A stretch of DNA of 7,298 bases from Planctomycetota bacterium. Lineage in GTDB: Bacteria > Planctomycetota > Phycisphaerae > Sedimentisphaerales > Anaerobacaceae. This document shows positions 1 through 6,234 of this stretch, in pieces; the stretch's first letter is position 1, and every line of letters starts with the position of its first letter. A program made the translations under genes and the position numbers. The DNA lies in the NCBI GenBank assembly GCA_020344865.1, contig CP070830.1, forward strand, positions 2,370,840-2,378,137. Reading direction: 5' to 3'. The notes below the pieces were generated by a model. It was not told the DNA's origin, made no database searches, and worked only from the letters and a program-made list of their open reading frames with translations.

Positions 1-1
1 G

Positions 2-292
2 CATCCGGCAACAAGAACTTTTCAGGCGCTGAGGATTGCGGTCAATGACGAACTTCAGAATCTAAAAGGCCTGCTTGCTTCGGCGCCGCCGCTGCTGAAT
101 CAAAATGGCTGCATAGCGATTATCAGCTTCCATAGCCTGGAAGATAGATTAGTTAAAAACGATTTCAGGGATAATGCTAAAAGGGGCGTTTACACGATTA
201 TCACCAAAAAACCGATTGTGCCCTCAAAATATGAGATAGCAGAAAACCCCCGGGCAAGGAGCGCAAAGTTAAGAATAGCCCGGAAACAGTAA
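2..292 (+). CDS. rsmH: RsmH (MraW), 16S rRNA (cytosine-1402 N4)-methyltransferase, C-terminal part
   Basis: This is the last 96 codons of a gene that begins outside the window, open from base 2 to the TAA at 290-292. The family methylates N4 of C1402 in the 16S rRNA decoding centre using S-adenosylmethionine, and is cytoplasmic. The visible part carries the signature 'IISFHSLEDRLVK' (fragment residues 40-52) and the usual ending 'NPRARSAKLRIARK' (82-95), both typical of the RsmH C-terminus. An N-terminal stretch with 'QALRIAVNDELQNL' also fits the conserved 'ALRIaVNdEL' segment. It is the first gene of the dcw-type run here; a 28-nt gap separates it from the LysM gene, so co-transcription is likely. 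The catalytic methyltransferase core lies off the left edge, so activity cannot be judged. Confidence 0.95.
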   Translation, partial: HPATRTFQALRIAVNDELQNLKGLLASAPPLLNQNGCIAIISFHSLEDRLVKNDFRDNAKRGVYTIITKKPIVPSKYEIAENPRARSAKLRIARKQ

Positions 293-320
293 AACAAAAA
301 GTGAAAATGGAGTTTCCTGT

Positions 321-1187
321 ATGACTTCCGACGCCAAAATCGGCTTGCTGTTAGGCCTGGTCTTCATATTTATAATCGCATTTATTATCAATGGGGTCCC
401 CACCTTCAACAAAAAAGATAGTAACAACAATGAGCTGACCACCAATATTACCGCTCTGCACAACAACCCGCCCGGCATCGGCACAAAGGAACGAAAAGTC
501 AGCCGTAAACTCATCAGTCCGCTCCCATCGATTCCAAAGCAGTCCTTCACCCCTGCCCAGCCAGCCGAAACCAATCAAGAGATTCGCTTTGAAATGCCCC
601 TGCCGAAGGAACCAGCGCCTGTCGAACAGACCGGCCCGCCCGCCGAAATCACGCTGACAGCCGCCCAGTCGCCGCCTACCTCGCCTGTAAGTCGGGAAAG
701 TAACGTCAGGCGACCCAGACCCCCTAAAACCCCTTCGCCCAAAGTCTATGTCGTCCGCGAGGGTGATAGCCTCGCTGAAATAGCCGTAAAGATTTATGGT
801 GCACAGGAGGGCAACAGGCATGTAAATGTTACCAGGATATTCCAGGCCAATCGTAAACTGCTCAAATCACCCGACGAGGTTTATCCCGGGCAAAGACTTA
901 CGATTCCACCTCTGTCGGCCTCGCAACCTGAGCCTGAAAGCATCTTTCCCACCAACCTGTTTGAGAAGGTCAAATCCATAGGCCAGAAACGCACGACGTC
1001 AGACAGCAAACCGCCACTTCAAAGCAGGGTACATGTTGTGCGGGAAGGCGACAGCCTGTGGCAAATTGCCGCCGATAAGCTTGGAGATGGCAGTCGCTAT
1101 AACGAAATAGCCGAATTAAACGGCGATGTTATAGACGACGAGGACACGCTGACAGTGGGTATGCGACTGAAGCTGCCGGCCCCGTAA
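321..1187 (+). CDS. Membrane-anchored protein with two LysM domains, in the division gene cluster
   Basis: A 288-residue protein. Residues 7-24 form one hydrophobic helix without a cleavage site or lipobox, so it should be an inner-membrane anchor with the rest outside the cytoplasm. Residues 30-140 are low-complexity and rich in Pro, Ser and Thr, probably a flexible linker. LysM 1 spans about 141-197 ('VYVVREGDSLAEIA' to 'YPGQRLTIPP') and LysM 2 about 236-287 ('VHVVREGDSLWQIA' to 'VGMRLKLP'). LysM domains bind N-acetylglucosamine-containing glycans, chiefly peptidoglycan. The start is supported by GGAG at 309-312, 8 nt upstream of the ATG. The gene sits between rsmH and the FtsL-like gene, where many bacteria have only ftsL. 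A role in tethering the division machinery to the wall is inference from position; no catalytic domain is visible. LysM assignment is strong, cellular role unknown. Confidence 0.88.
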   Translation: MTSDAKIGLLLGLVFIFIIAFIINGVPTFNKKDSNNNELTTNITALHNNPPGIGTKERKVSRKLISPLPSIPKQSFTPAQPAETNQEIRFEMPLPKEPAPVEQTGPPAEITLTAAQSPPTSPVSRESNVRRPRPPKTPSPKVYVVREGDSLAEIAVKIYGAQEGNRHVNVTRIFQANRKLLKSPDEVYPGQRLTIPPLSASQPEPESIFPTNLFEKVKSIGQKRTTSDSKPPLQSRVHVVREGDSLWQIAADKLGDGSRYNEIAELNGDVIDDEDTLTVGMRLKLPAP

Positions 1188-1239
1188 AACGCATCGATTC
1201 ATAATTGGATTATTGGTAATTAGCTGTTAATAACGCTGC

Positions 1240-1455
1240 ATGAGTTCCCGATTTTGTTTTGTTTTTGTTGTTTTTTACTTCGCGGCCGTCTCGATTTTAG
1301 CTATCCACCTGCGCAACATCAACAATCACACCTTCTATAAACTCTGTGTGCAAAGGGCTCAGCACAACCGGCTAAAACAGGAACTTGGCAACAAACAGCT
1401 CCGCCTGGAAAGTTTGATAAACCCTGCTGCCGTCTCGCAGCGTCTTGATTATTGA
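1240..1455 (+). CDS. Small FtsL-like single-pass membrane protein (predicted)
   Basis: A 71-residue ORF with FtsL/DivIC layout: a very short N-terminus, one transmembrane helix at about 5-24, then a charged, probably coiled-coil stretch at about 33-60 ('RLKQELGNKQLRLESL'), ending in 'INPAAVSQRLDY', reminiscent of the Pro-containing end of the FtsL/DivIC coiled coil. FtsL partners FtsB and FtsQ and helps activate FtsW-FtsI at the septum. Position supports the call: it lies directly before ftsI, where ftsL is expected. The in-frame TAA at 1231-1233 leaves the ATG at 1240 as the only sensible start, yet no clear Shine-Dalgarno site precedes it; the 52-nt gap to the LysM gene is AT-rich. FtsL sequences are barely conserved, so the call rests on size, topology and synteny. 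It is short enough to be missed by automated annotation. Confidence 0.62.
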   Translation: MSSRFCFVFVVFYFAAVSILAIHLRNINNHTFYKLCVQRAQHNRLKQELGNKQLRLESLINPAAVSQRLDY

Positions 1456-1478
1456 CACGAAACTTGTCTCGATTCTTT

Positions 1479-1501
1479 ACAGGTACCTAAGGCGTACCTG
1501 T
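1479..1501 (+). promoter_or_regulatory. Perfect 8-bp inverted repeat before ftsI, possible attenuator or intra-operon terminator
   Basis: ACAGGTAC (1479-1486) pairs with GTACCTGT (1494-1501) around a 7-nt loop, and the next bases, TTGTGTATTT, are T-rich though not a clean U-tract. It lies 23 nt after the FtsL-like stop and ends 22 nt before the ftsI ATG. It could lower read-through into ftsI, mark an RNA processing site or affect ftsI translation. Function is inferred from structure only. Confidence 0.4.
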
Positions 1502-1523
1502 TTGTGTATTTGGGAACCCGGAA

Positions 1524-3299
1524 ATGGCCTTCAGAGCTTGGCTGTCACAAAATGAAGAATCCAGAAGCGTCCGCATAATTACCCTCTTCATGGTCGCTTT
1601 GATTACGGTGTTCCTCGCGCTTGCGGCTCGCTGCCTTTACCTGCAGTGCTGCAAAACCGACCACTACATCGCCGCTTCTGCAAAGCAGCAGCAGGCCCGA
1701 GCGACACATAAGCCCCAGCGCGGCGTGATACTCGATTGCAGAGGCAGGGTACTTGCCGCCAGCAATGAAATTCAAACCATCTTCGCCGAGCCGCGAATAA
1801 TAAAAGACCCCAAAACCACCTCCAACGCCCTTGCCCCTGTAATTGACATGGGAGCGCACAACATCTGCAAAATTATCACCGAAAGCAAAAATCCGGGCTT
1901 CGCCAAAATCAAGACCGGAGCCGACCCAGACCAGCTTACCACCGCCCGCAAAATCTACGGCATCGGCATTCAATCCGACTTCCGGAGACACTATCCGACG
2001 GGCCAACTCGCCGCCCACGTCGTCGGCTTCACGAGTCTTGACAATCGCGGCTTGGCGGGCACTGAACTACAGTACGATAGAGAGCTCAGCGGTCTTTCCG
2101 GCCGCAATGTCTTCTTCGCCGACGCATTCCGCAGACCCATTCGGCCAAAGCAGCAGCAGGGCACTTTGACAGACGGCGCGGGACTTATTCTGACCATCGA
2201 TGCCGCCATCCAGCAGGTTGCACGGGACGAACTTCTCAGCCAATACGAAAGCTACGAGGCCGAGTCGGCCGTCGCCATTGTCGCCGAGCCGAAGACAGGT
2301 GCGATTTTAGCTATGGTCTCGCTGCCTGACTTTGACCCCAACCAGGCCCCCTCAACCGACCCGAATAATTTCCGCAACAGGGCCTTAACAGACCCCTTTG
2401 AGCCGGGCAGCATCCTAAAGCCGATTGTCGTGGCAATCGCTCTCGACGCCGGAGCCGTCAGCCCCGATGAGCAGATTTTCTGCGAGAACGGAAACTACCG
2501 CGGCAAGGGCTTCGGCCGAATCGGCGAATACAGGGACAAACAATACGGCGATATGACCATCCGCGAAATTCTGGTCAAATCCAGCAACATAGGAATGGCC
2601 AAAATCGGCCAGAAACTCGGCAAAGACCGTCTCTACAAAGGCCTGAAATATTTCGGCTTCGGCAAGACAACCGACCTTGATTTGCCCGGCGAGAACGAAG
2701 GCCTGCTTTCCCACACGGACAAATGGACGGGCTATAGCATTACGAGAATACCTTTCGGCCAGGAAATTTCCGTAACCGCCATCCAACTGATTAAGGCCTT
2801 CTGCATACTCGCCAACGGCGGGCGTCAGGTTCGCCCCTATGTTGTCAGGGCGATCATCGACAACGACGGCGAAATCATCAAACTAAAAAGGCCGCCGCCG
2901 GCTTACGGCTTCGCCATCAGGCCCGAGGTCGCCCGCTGGGTCGTTACCGAGGCAATGGCCGGCGTAGTCAATGAAGGCACCGGGTTCAGGGCCAAGCTCA
3001 AAAAATGGCAGGTATTCGGTAAGACCGGAACCGCCGACATCGCCAAGAGCAACGAAAGGGGCTATTCCGAAAGCGACTGTGTCGCCTCCTTTATCGCCGG
3101 CGCGCCTGCTGAGGACCCAGCCGTCATCGTCCTGGTCTCTGTCCGCAGGCCCAACAAGGCCCTCGGCAAAGGCTACACAGGCGGAATCGTCGCCTCACCC
3201 GTCGCCACCAAAATTCTTAAAAAAACCCTAAACTACCTCCGCGTCCCCGAACGCAACAATACCGACCTCAGGCCACAAATCGCAAAGGGCCATAATTAA
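1524..3299 (+). CDS. ftsI: FtsI (PBP3), septal peptidoglycan D,D-transpeptidase
   Basis: A complete 591-residue class B penicillin-binding protein, normal length for FtsI. It forms peptide cross-links in septal peptidoglycan, working with FtsW, anchored in the inner membrane with its catalytic domain outside. A transmembrane helix lies at about 17-41. The N-terminal pedestal begins with 'RGVILDCRGRVLA' (66-78), where the usual DR is DC. The transpeptidase domain has all three motifs: S296-I-L-K299 in 'EPGSILKP', S353-S-N355, and K500-T-G-T503. 'EPGS' rather than 'YPPGS' supports FtsI over PBP2. No PASTA domain is present. The start ATG lies just before the membrane helix; the upstream GGGA is only a weak ribosome site. 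The FtsL-like gene is 68 nt upstream. Codons 530-572 are repeated in degraded form immediately downstream. No murE follows, unlike most dcw clusters. Confidence 0.96.
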   Translation: MAFRAWLSQNEESRSVRIITLFMVALITVFLALAARCLYLQCCKTDHYIAASAKQQQARATHKPQRGVILDCRGRVLAASNEIQTIFAEPRIIKDPKTTSNALAPVIDMGAHNICKIITESKNPGFAKIKTGADPDQLTTARKIYGIGIQSDFRRHYPTGQLAAHVVGFTSLDNRGLAGTELQYDRELSGLSGRNVFFADAFRRPIRPKQQQGTLTDGAGLILTIDAAIQQVARDELLSQYESYEAESAVAIVAEPKTGAILAMVSLPDFDPNQAPSTDPNNFRNRALTDPFEPGSILKPIVVAIALDAGAVSPDEQIFCENGNYRGKGFGRIGEYRDKQYGDMTIREILVKSSNIGMAKIGQKLGKDRLYKGLKYFGFGKTTDLDLPGENEGLLSHTDKWTGYSITRIPFGQEISVTAIQLIKAFCILANGGRQVRPYVVRAIIDNDGEIIKLKRPPPAYGFAIRPEVARWVVTEAMAGVVNEGTGFRAKLKKWQVFGKTGTADIAKSNERGYSESDCVASFIAGAPAEDPAVIVLVSVRRPNKALGKGYTGGIVASPVATKILKKTLNYLRVPERNNTDLRPQIAKGHN

Positions 3300-3341
3300 C
3301 TATGACCTGCCTATGGCCAGGCGGCCTATAAGAAACCCGAC

Positions 3342-3473
3342 GAGGACCCCCCTGTCATCGTCTAGGTCTCGATCCGCAGAGCCAACAAGGCCCTCGGTAA
3401 AGGCTATAGAGGCGGAATCGTCGCCTCACTCGTCGCCGCCAAAATCCTCGAGAAAACGCCCAACTATCCCTAA
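3342..3473 (+). pseudogene. Decayed tandem copy of the ftsI 3' end
   Basis: Bases 3342-3471 align without gaps to 3111-3240 of ftsI (offset 231), with 106 of 130 bases identical by my count. In the ftsI frame it reads 'EDPPVIV*VSIRRANKALGKGY..' against 'EDPAVIVLVSVRRPNKALGKGY..', with a TAG at 3363-3365 replacing a Leu codon and a TAA at 3471-3473. By codon position the differences number about 6, 5 and 12, so third positions are favoured; this suggests some divergence while still coding, followed by decay. No start codon, catalytic motif or long frame remains. Weaker resemblance with indels may extend upstream to about 3279. It could be the relic of a tandem ftsI duplication, or a scar from recombination with a related ftsI that also removed the rest of the dcw cluster. 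Confidence 0.85.
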
Positions 3474-3495
3474 AGGCAGTGCCGCCAACCGGCTG

Positions 3496-4203
3496 CTATT
3501 GGATAGGTAGAAACTCCGCATCGGGCTGGGCAAATGGTGTAGTAAGACCAAACTCACCCAGTTCGGGGGTCTGTGCCGATAACTGCCGATATACAAGTGC
3601 GGTTGCTACTATAACGGTCGGATATGTTGCAAATATGCCGACGATTAGACAGAGCAAACCCACATAATTTATCATGCCGCACAAAATGCCAAAGCCGAAT
3701 AACTCCCATTTAACGCCCATCGTTGTTCTGCCGCTTGCCTTTAGTGCTTCTATCGGTCCGAGCCCTTTATCGATAACAAAGTAGAAACATAAGCCAAACT
3801 TCACTGCCCAGACTATGCCCGGAATAATTAACAAAATAAGACCCCCCAGCACGACAAGGCCGTAAAGAATCGCTACGCCCACATACCGCCAAAAGCAGTC
3901 CCAAGCATCAAACAAACTCCCGATTGTTGGTTTTATTTCATCGCAAAAGCTAAGAGCTATCTTAATAAGGCCTATGTTCAATATGATGCCGATTACCCAT
4001 CCCGTAAGGGTAGTTATGGTATACAGCACCCAATAGGTCGTCTCGGAAAGTTGCAAGTGCGGCAGCACCATGTGGACTATAGTCGGGATATAGCTGATTA
4101 TCATCCAGATAAAACCTACACCCACAAAAAACCAAATGTCGGCCTTCATCACGTGCCAGCCATAACCCAACACGTCCCCAAAATTGAAATGCTTCTTTCC
4201 CAT
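3496..4203 (-). CDS. Polytopic inner-membrane protein resembling DUF975/YciC-type proteins
   Basis: A 235-residue protein if it starts at the ATG at 4201-4203, chosen because GAAAGGA (4209-4215) lies 5 nt upstream; an in-frame ATG at 4309-4311 would add 36 polar residues without a clear ribosome site. Hydrophobic segments lie at about 22-44, 57-82, 105-140 and 166-204. The segment around 'LIIPGIVWAVKF' (125-136), followed by 'FVIDKGLGPIEALKAS' (142-157) and 'KWELFGFGIL', resembles the conserved core of DUF975/YciC-like and GlpF-unrelated 'glycerophosphoryl' membrane-domain proteins, where this amphipathic region follows a Pro-Gly break. The last 25 residues are polar and low complexity. The biochemical role of these families is not established. 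It is the last gene of the - strand block and runs convergently into the ftsI relic, with 22 nt between them. Family resemblance is moderate; function unknown. Confidence 0.7.
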   Translation of the reverse strand: MGKKHFNFGDVLGYGWHVMKADIWFFVGVGFIWMIISYIPTIVHMVLPHLQLSETTYWVLYTITTLTGWVIGIILNIGLIKIALSFCDEIKPTIGSLFDAWDCFWRYVGVAILYGLVVLGGLILLIIPGIVWAVKFGLCFYFVIDKGLGPIEALKASGRTTMGVKWELFGFGILCGMINYVGLLCLIVGIFATYPTVIVATALVYRQLSAQTPELGEFGLTTPFAQPDAEFLPIQ

Positions 4204-4208
4204 AGATT

Positions 4209-4215
4209 TCCTTTC
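4209..4215 (-). promoter_or_regulatory. Ribosome binding site deciding the start at 4203
   Basis: On the - strand GAAAGGA ends 5 nt before the ATG at 4203-4201. The longer in-frame start at 4311 has no comparable site, so the shorter 235-residue protein is preferred. Confidence 0.65.
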
Positions 4216-4303
4216 GAAAACTATGATATCGTTGCTCGTTGCTTTTGACGTATTGAACGCGCCGGTTACTAAATAGCGCGCTGCATTGCCTGCTCTTTTG
4301 GGT

Positions 4304-4332
4304 CTCGCCACTTACAATTTCGGTAAGTCGAG
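4304..4332 (-). terminator. Hairpin just past a - strand stop codon, no U-tract
   Basis: Reading the - strand, CTCG-ACTTAC (4332-4323) pairs with GTAAGT-GG-CGAG (4315-4304), a 10-bp stem with a 2-nt bulge and a 7-nt loop. It begins 5 nt after the stop of the zinc-ribbon gene at 4338. The bases that follow (ACCCAAAAGAG) contain no U-run, so this is not a canonical intrinsic terminator; it may be a U-less terminator or an mRNA 3' end stabiliser. Confidence 0.35.
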
Positions 4333-4337
4333 AGGAT

Positions 4338-5297
4338 TCAAAAATCTTTCATCCATTCGGGCCAGTCAGGAAGGGGCTCATCTACCGGATAGTCTCGGTG
4401 CCATTTAAGCATCCACAACCGCTTAAGTCCGACGTTTGTAACAGAGCAATCGAGGAAAAGCATATTTATTTTCTTGGCATGTCGGTTGATGCAGCAGTCT
4501 CTCATTTCATTTCCATTATTACCCTCACCTTTGGGCTGACCGTCGTATTCCGGTGGCTTATCGCTGTGCAACGGCCAGACCCCGGGCGAAGAACAATCCG
4601 AAAACAGCGGTATATTTCCTGCATCTTTAACATTAGCATGCCCCCAGTGATATTCAGGCTTGCCTGTGCCAATTGTCTGCCCTTGTGGTGCATTTATCAC
4701 CCAATAATTCAAACCATAGCTGCCTCTGAGGTCTCCGTCGACCCAGGCTGCGAATGGAATCTGGCCCCCCTCGCCTTGGGACTTTGTTGCCATAGGGCAA
4801 AGCAACAGTCCCTCCTCCATGAAGTATGGTAAAAGTGGCTCTACCCAGTTCTGGTCCTCAAAGAAATGGCCGTCGTAATCGCTCACATACATCGAAACAA
4901 CGGCGCCCCATTGTTTCAGCTGGGCTTGACACAGAACCGCCTTTGCCTGGTTTTTTGTGTGTGCAAGTGCCGGCATTAATAACATCACCATTATAACGAG
5001 AGGCAATAAAACAACTGGTACAACAATCCCGGTGATGGCCATGCCCTTGCCGGTTAATTTGCCTCCGCTTTTTTCGATTTGCACAAGGCTGATAATGCCG
5101 AGAATTATTGCCGGAAGCGCCGTAACAAAGCAGGCAAACGGGCTTAGAACGGCAAGCACCAGCGCCGCAATAGCCAGTCCACTGGTTTTCGTAACTACAC
5201 CGGTGGCTTCTGTGAGAGTGCTTGTGAGGATCCAACTGCACGAGCGGCACAATTGGGCGTCATCGGGATTTGCCGCACCGCATTTTGTACAATACAT
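4338..5297 (-). CDS. Zinc-ribbon / DUF4190-like membrane protein with pseudopilin-like C-terminal domain (paralogue 1)
   Basis: A 319-residue protein of three parts. An N-terminal zinc ribbon has C3-x2-C6-x10-C17-x2-C20. Residues 39-112 form two hydrophobic segments of DUF4190 style ('TSGLAIAALVLAVLS', 'LPAIILGIISLV', then 'GKGMAITGIVVPV'). The second runs straight into 'LLMPALAHTKNQAKAVLCQ' (107-123), which matches the stretch following the N-terminal helix in planctomycete pseudopilin-like (DUF1559/H-x9-DG) proteins. The C-terminus has 'NRHAKKINMLFLDCSV', with H273-x9-D283-C284 in place of the usual DG, and 'LWMLKWHRDYP'. The prepilin peptidase signature (FTLIEL-like) is absent, so it should stay membrane-anchored. 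AAAGGA (5306-5311) lies 8 nt before the ATG. The 80-nt upstream gap separates it from its paralogue; 66 of the first 100 residues are identical between them. Function unknown. Confidence 0.82.
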   Translation of the reverse strand: MYCTKCGAANPDDAQLCRSCSWILTSTLTEATGVVTKTSGLAIAALVLAVLSPFACFVTALPAIILGIISLVQIEKSGGKLTGKGMAITGIVVPVVLLPLVIMVMLLMPALAHTKNQAKAVLCQAQLKQWGAVVSMYVSDYDGHFFEDQNWVEPLLPYFMEEGLLLCPMATKSQGEGGQIPFAAWVDGDLRGSYGLNYWVINAPQGQTIGTGKPEYHWGHANVKDAGNIPLFSDCSSPGVWPLHSDKPPEYDGQPKGEGNNGNEMRDCCINRHAKKINMLFLDCSVTNVGLKRLWMLKWHRDYPVDEPLPDWPEWMKDF

Positions 5298-5377
5298 TTT
5301 TATTGTCCTTTCACAAACTTGTTGCTTGCTTTGCCATAAGGCTCTGATATTACAATCTAAAACGCGTATGTTGTATT

Positions 5378-6139
5378 TCAGTCGCCCTGTTCATCGGTCC
5401 ACTTGAGGTCGTTTATGTCTTCTGTTCCGACAAATCCTACGTAGCCATCAACGAACAAAACATTGCACCCTTCGCCCTGGTGGTTATCGGTGGTTAAAAT
5501 CTCACGCCCACCGGACTGATTCCAGCCCGGCTCGGTCTCGAAGAGCAATACCATATCAGCTGAGGCAGATGGGCCCAACTGTTCTGCATTTTTGTTCATG
5601 GCATAATTGCAGGGCCCATCACTCCCGCCCCTGCAACGAAACATTACGTTATTGGCATCGGCGTATTCAATCAGCAAGTCACACCAATTGGAAGGGCTTG
5701 GGAACACGTCGTTATTATCATTGGCGTAGATAAGCATTGCTTTGCCAAGACCGGACATATTGGTACCGCAAACCATTCGGTAGGCTATCATTCTAACACG
5801 AGCCAGGGCAGGCATCAAAATTCCCATCAATAACGCGACTAAGGGCAAAGACGCCGCCGGTAAGGCTATTCCCGTGATGGCGAGGCCCCTGCCTTTTAAC
5901 TGCCCTGCGCTTCTTTCAATTTTAACCAAACCGACAATGCCAAGAATAATTGCAGGAATTGCTGTAACGAAGCAGGTAAAAAGGCTTAGAATTGCAAGCA
6001 CAAGTGCTGCAATTGCCAGCCCGCTTGTTTTGGCATCCGGTTTTCGGGCAGTTATTGAAGTACCTGTTAAAACCCAATTGCAGGAACCGCACAACCGCGC
6101 GTCATCGGGATTTTCTGTTCCGCATTTTGGACAATACAT
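5378..6139 (-). CDS. Zinc-ribbon / DUF4190-like membrane protein with pseudopilin-like C-terminal domain (paralogue 2)
   Basis: A 253-residue protein with the same architecture as its downstream neighbour but a shorter, different C-terminus. The zinc ribbon has C3, C6, C17 and C20; the DUF4190-like membrane region covers about 38-112; 'GILMPALARVRMIAYRMVC' (106-124) again looks like the post-helix part of a pseudopilin-like protein, followed by 'LGKAMLIYANDNNDVFP'. The end carries 'DNHQGEGCNVLFVDGYVGFV', with H220-x10-D231-G232, and a final 'LKW'. There is no prepilin peptidase motif. The start is set at 6139 because AAAGGAG (6147-6153) lies 7 nt upstream; an in-frame ATG at 6157 would place that site inside the coding sequence and add only MKRRIQ. 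It lies 125 nt downstream of mrdA. Likely a tandem duplicate of the next gene whose C-terminal half was exchanged or diverged faster. Function unknown. Confidence 0.82.
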   Translation of the reverse strand: MYCPKCGTENPDDARLCGSCNWVLTGTSITARKPDAKTSGLAIAALVLAILSLFTCFVTAIPAIILGIVGLVKIERSAGQLKGRGLAITGIALPAASLPLVALLMGILMPALARVRMIAYRMVCGTNMSGLGKAMLIYANDNNDVFPSPSNWCDLLIEYADANNVMFRCRGGSDGPCNYAMNKNAEQLGPSASADMVLLFETEPGWNQSGGREILTTDNHQGEGCNVLFVDGYVGFVGTEDINDLKWTDEQGD

Positions 6140-6146
6140 CTGGATT

Positions 6147-6153
6147 CTCCTTT
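6147..6153 (-). promoter_or_regulatory. Ribosome binding site deciding the start at 6139
   Basis: AAAGGAG on the - strand ends 7 nt before the ATG at 6139-6137. It overlaps the codons of a possible longer start at 6157, which makes that longer start unlikely. Confidence 0.75.
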
Positions 6154-6234
6154 TCATTTAAGATTCGGTAAACCTTAAAGCCCACGCTATTGACGCAATA
6201 ATATGTCATTGACTAAGATTTTCCAGCATATTTT

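Noticed and set aside
351..821. 156-residue - strand ORF opposite the LysM gene
   Set aside because: Low-complexity Gly/Arg composition from the antisense of a Pro-rich linker, with no ribosome site or recognisable domain.
2415..2786. 123-residue - strand ORF inside ftsI
   Set aside because: Antisense shadow of the conserved transpeptidase core; no independent support.
3287..3318. Inverted repeat GGCCATA / TATGGCC around the ftsI stop as a terminator
   Set aside because: Only 7 bp with a loop of about 17 nt and no following T-run; too weak to call.
3481..3493. GCCG-CCAAC-CGGC hairpin past the DUF975-like gene
   Set aside because: A 4-bp stem without a U-tract is expected by chance at this GC content.
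3300..3495. Insertion sequence or transposon scar at the dcw break
   Set aside because: I found no terminal inverted repeats, target-site duplication or transposase remnant; the sequence is explained mainly by the ftsI-tail relic.
3313..3510. 65-residue + strand ORF rich in Ser, Pro and Arg
   Set aside because: It resembles the +1-frame shadow of ftsI at 2971-3231; the likeness arises because both are the alternate frame of the duplicated ftsI tail. It is not a gene.
4957..5406. 149-residue + strand ORF, paired with a similar one at 5874-6161
   Set aside because: The two resemble each other only because they lie antisense to the paralogous zinc-ribbon/DUF4190 regions.
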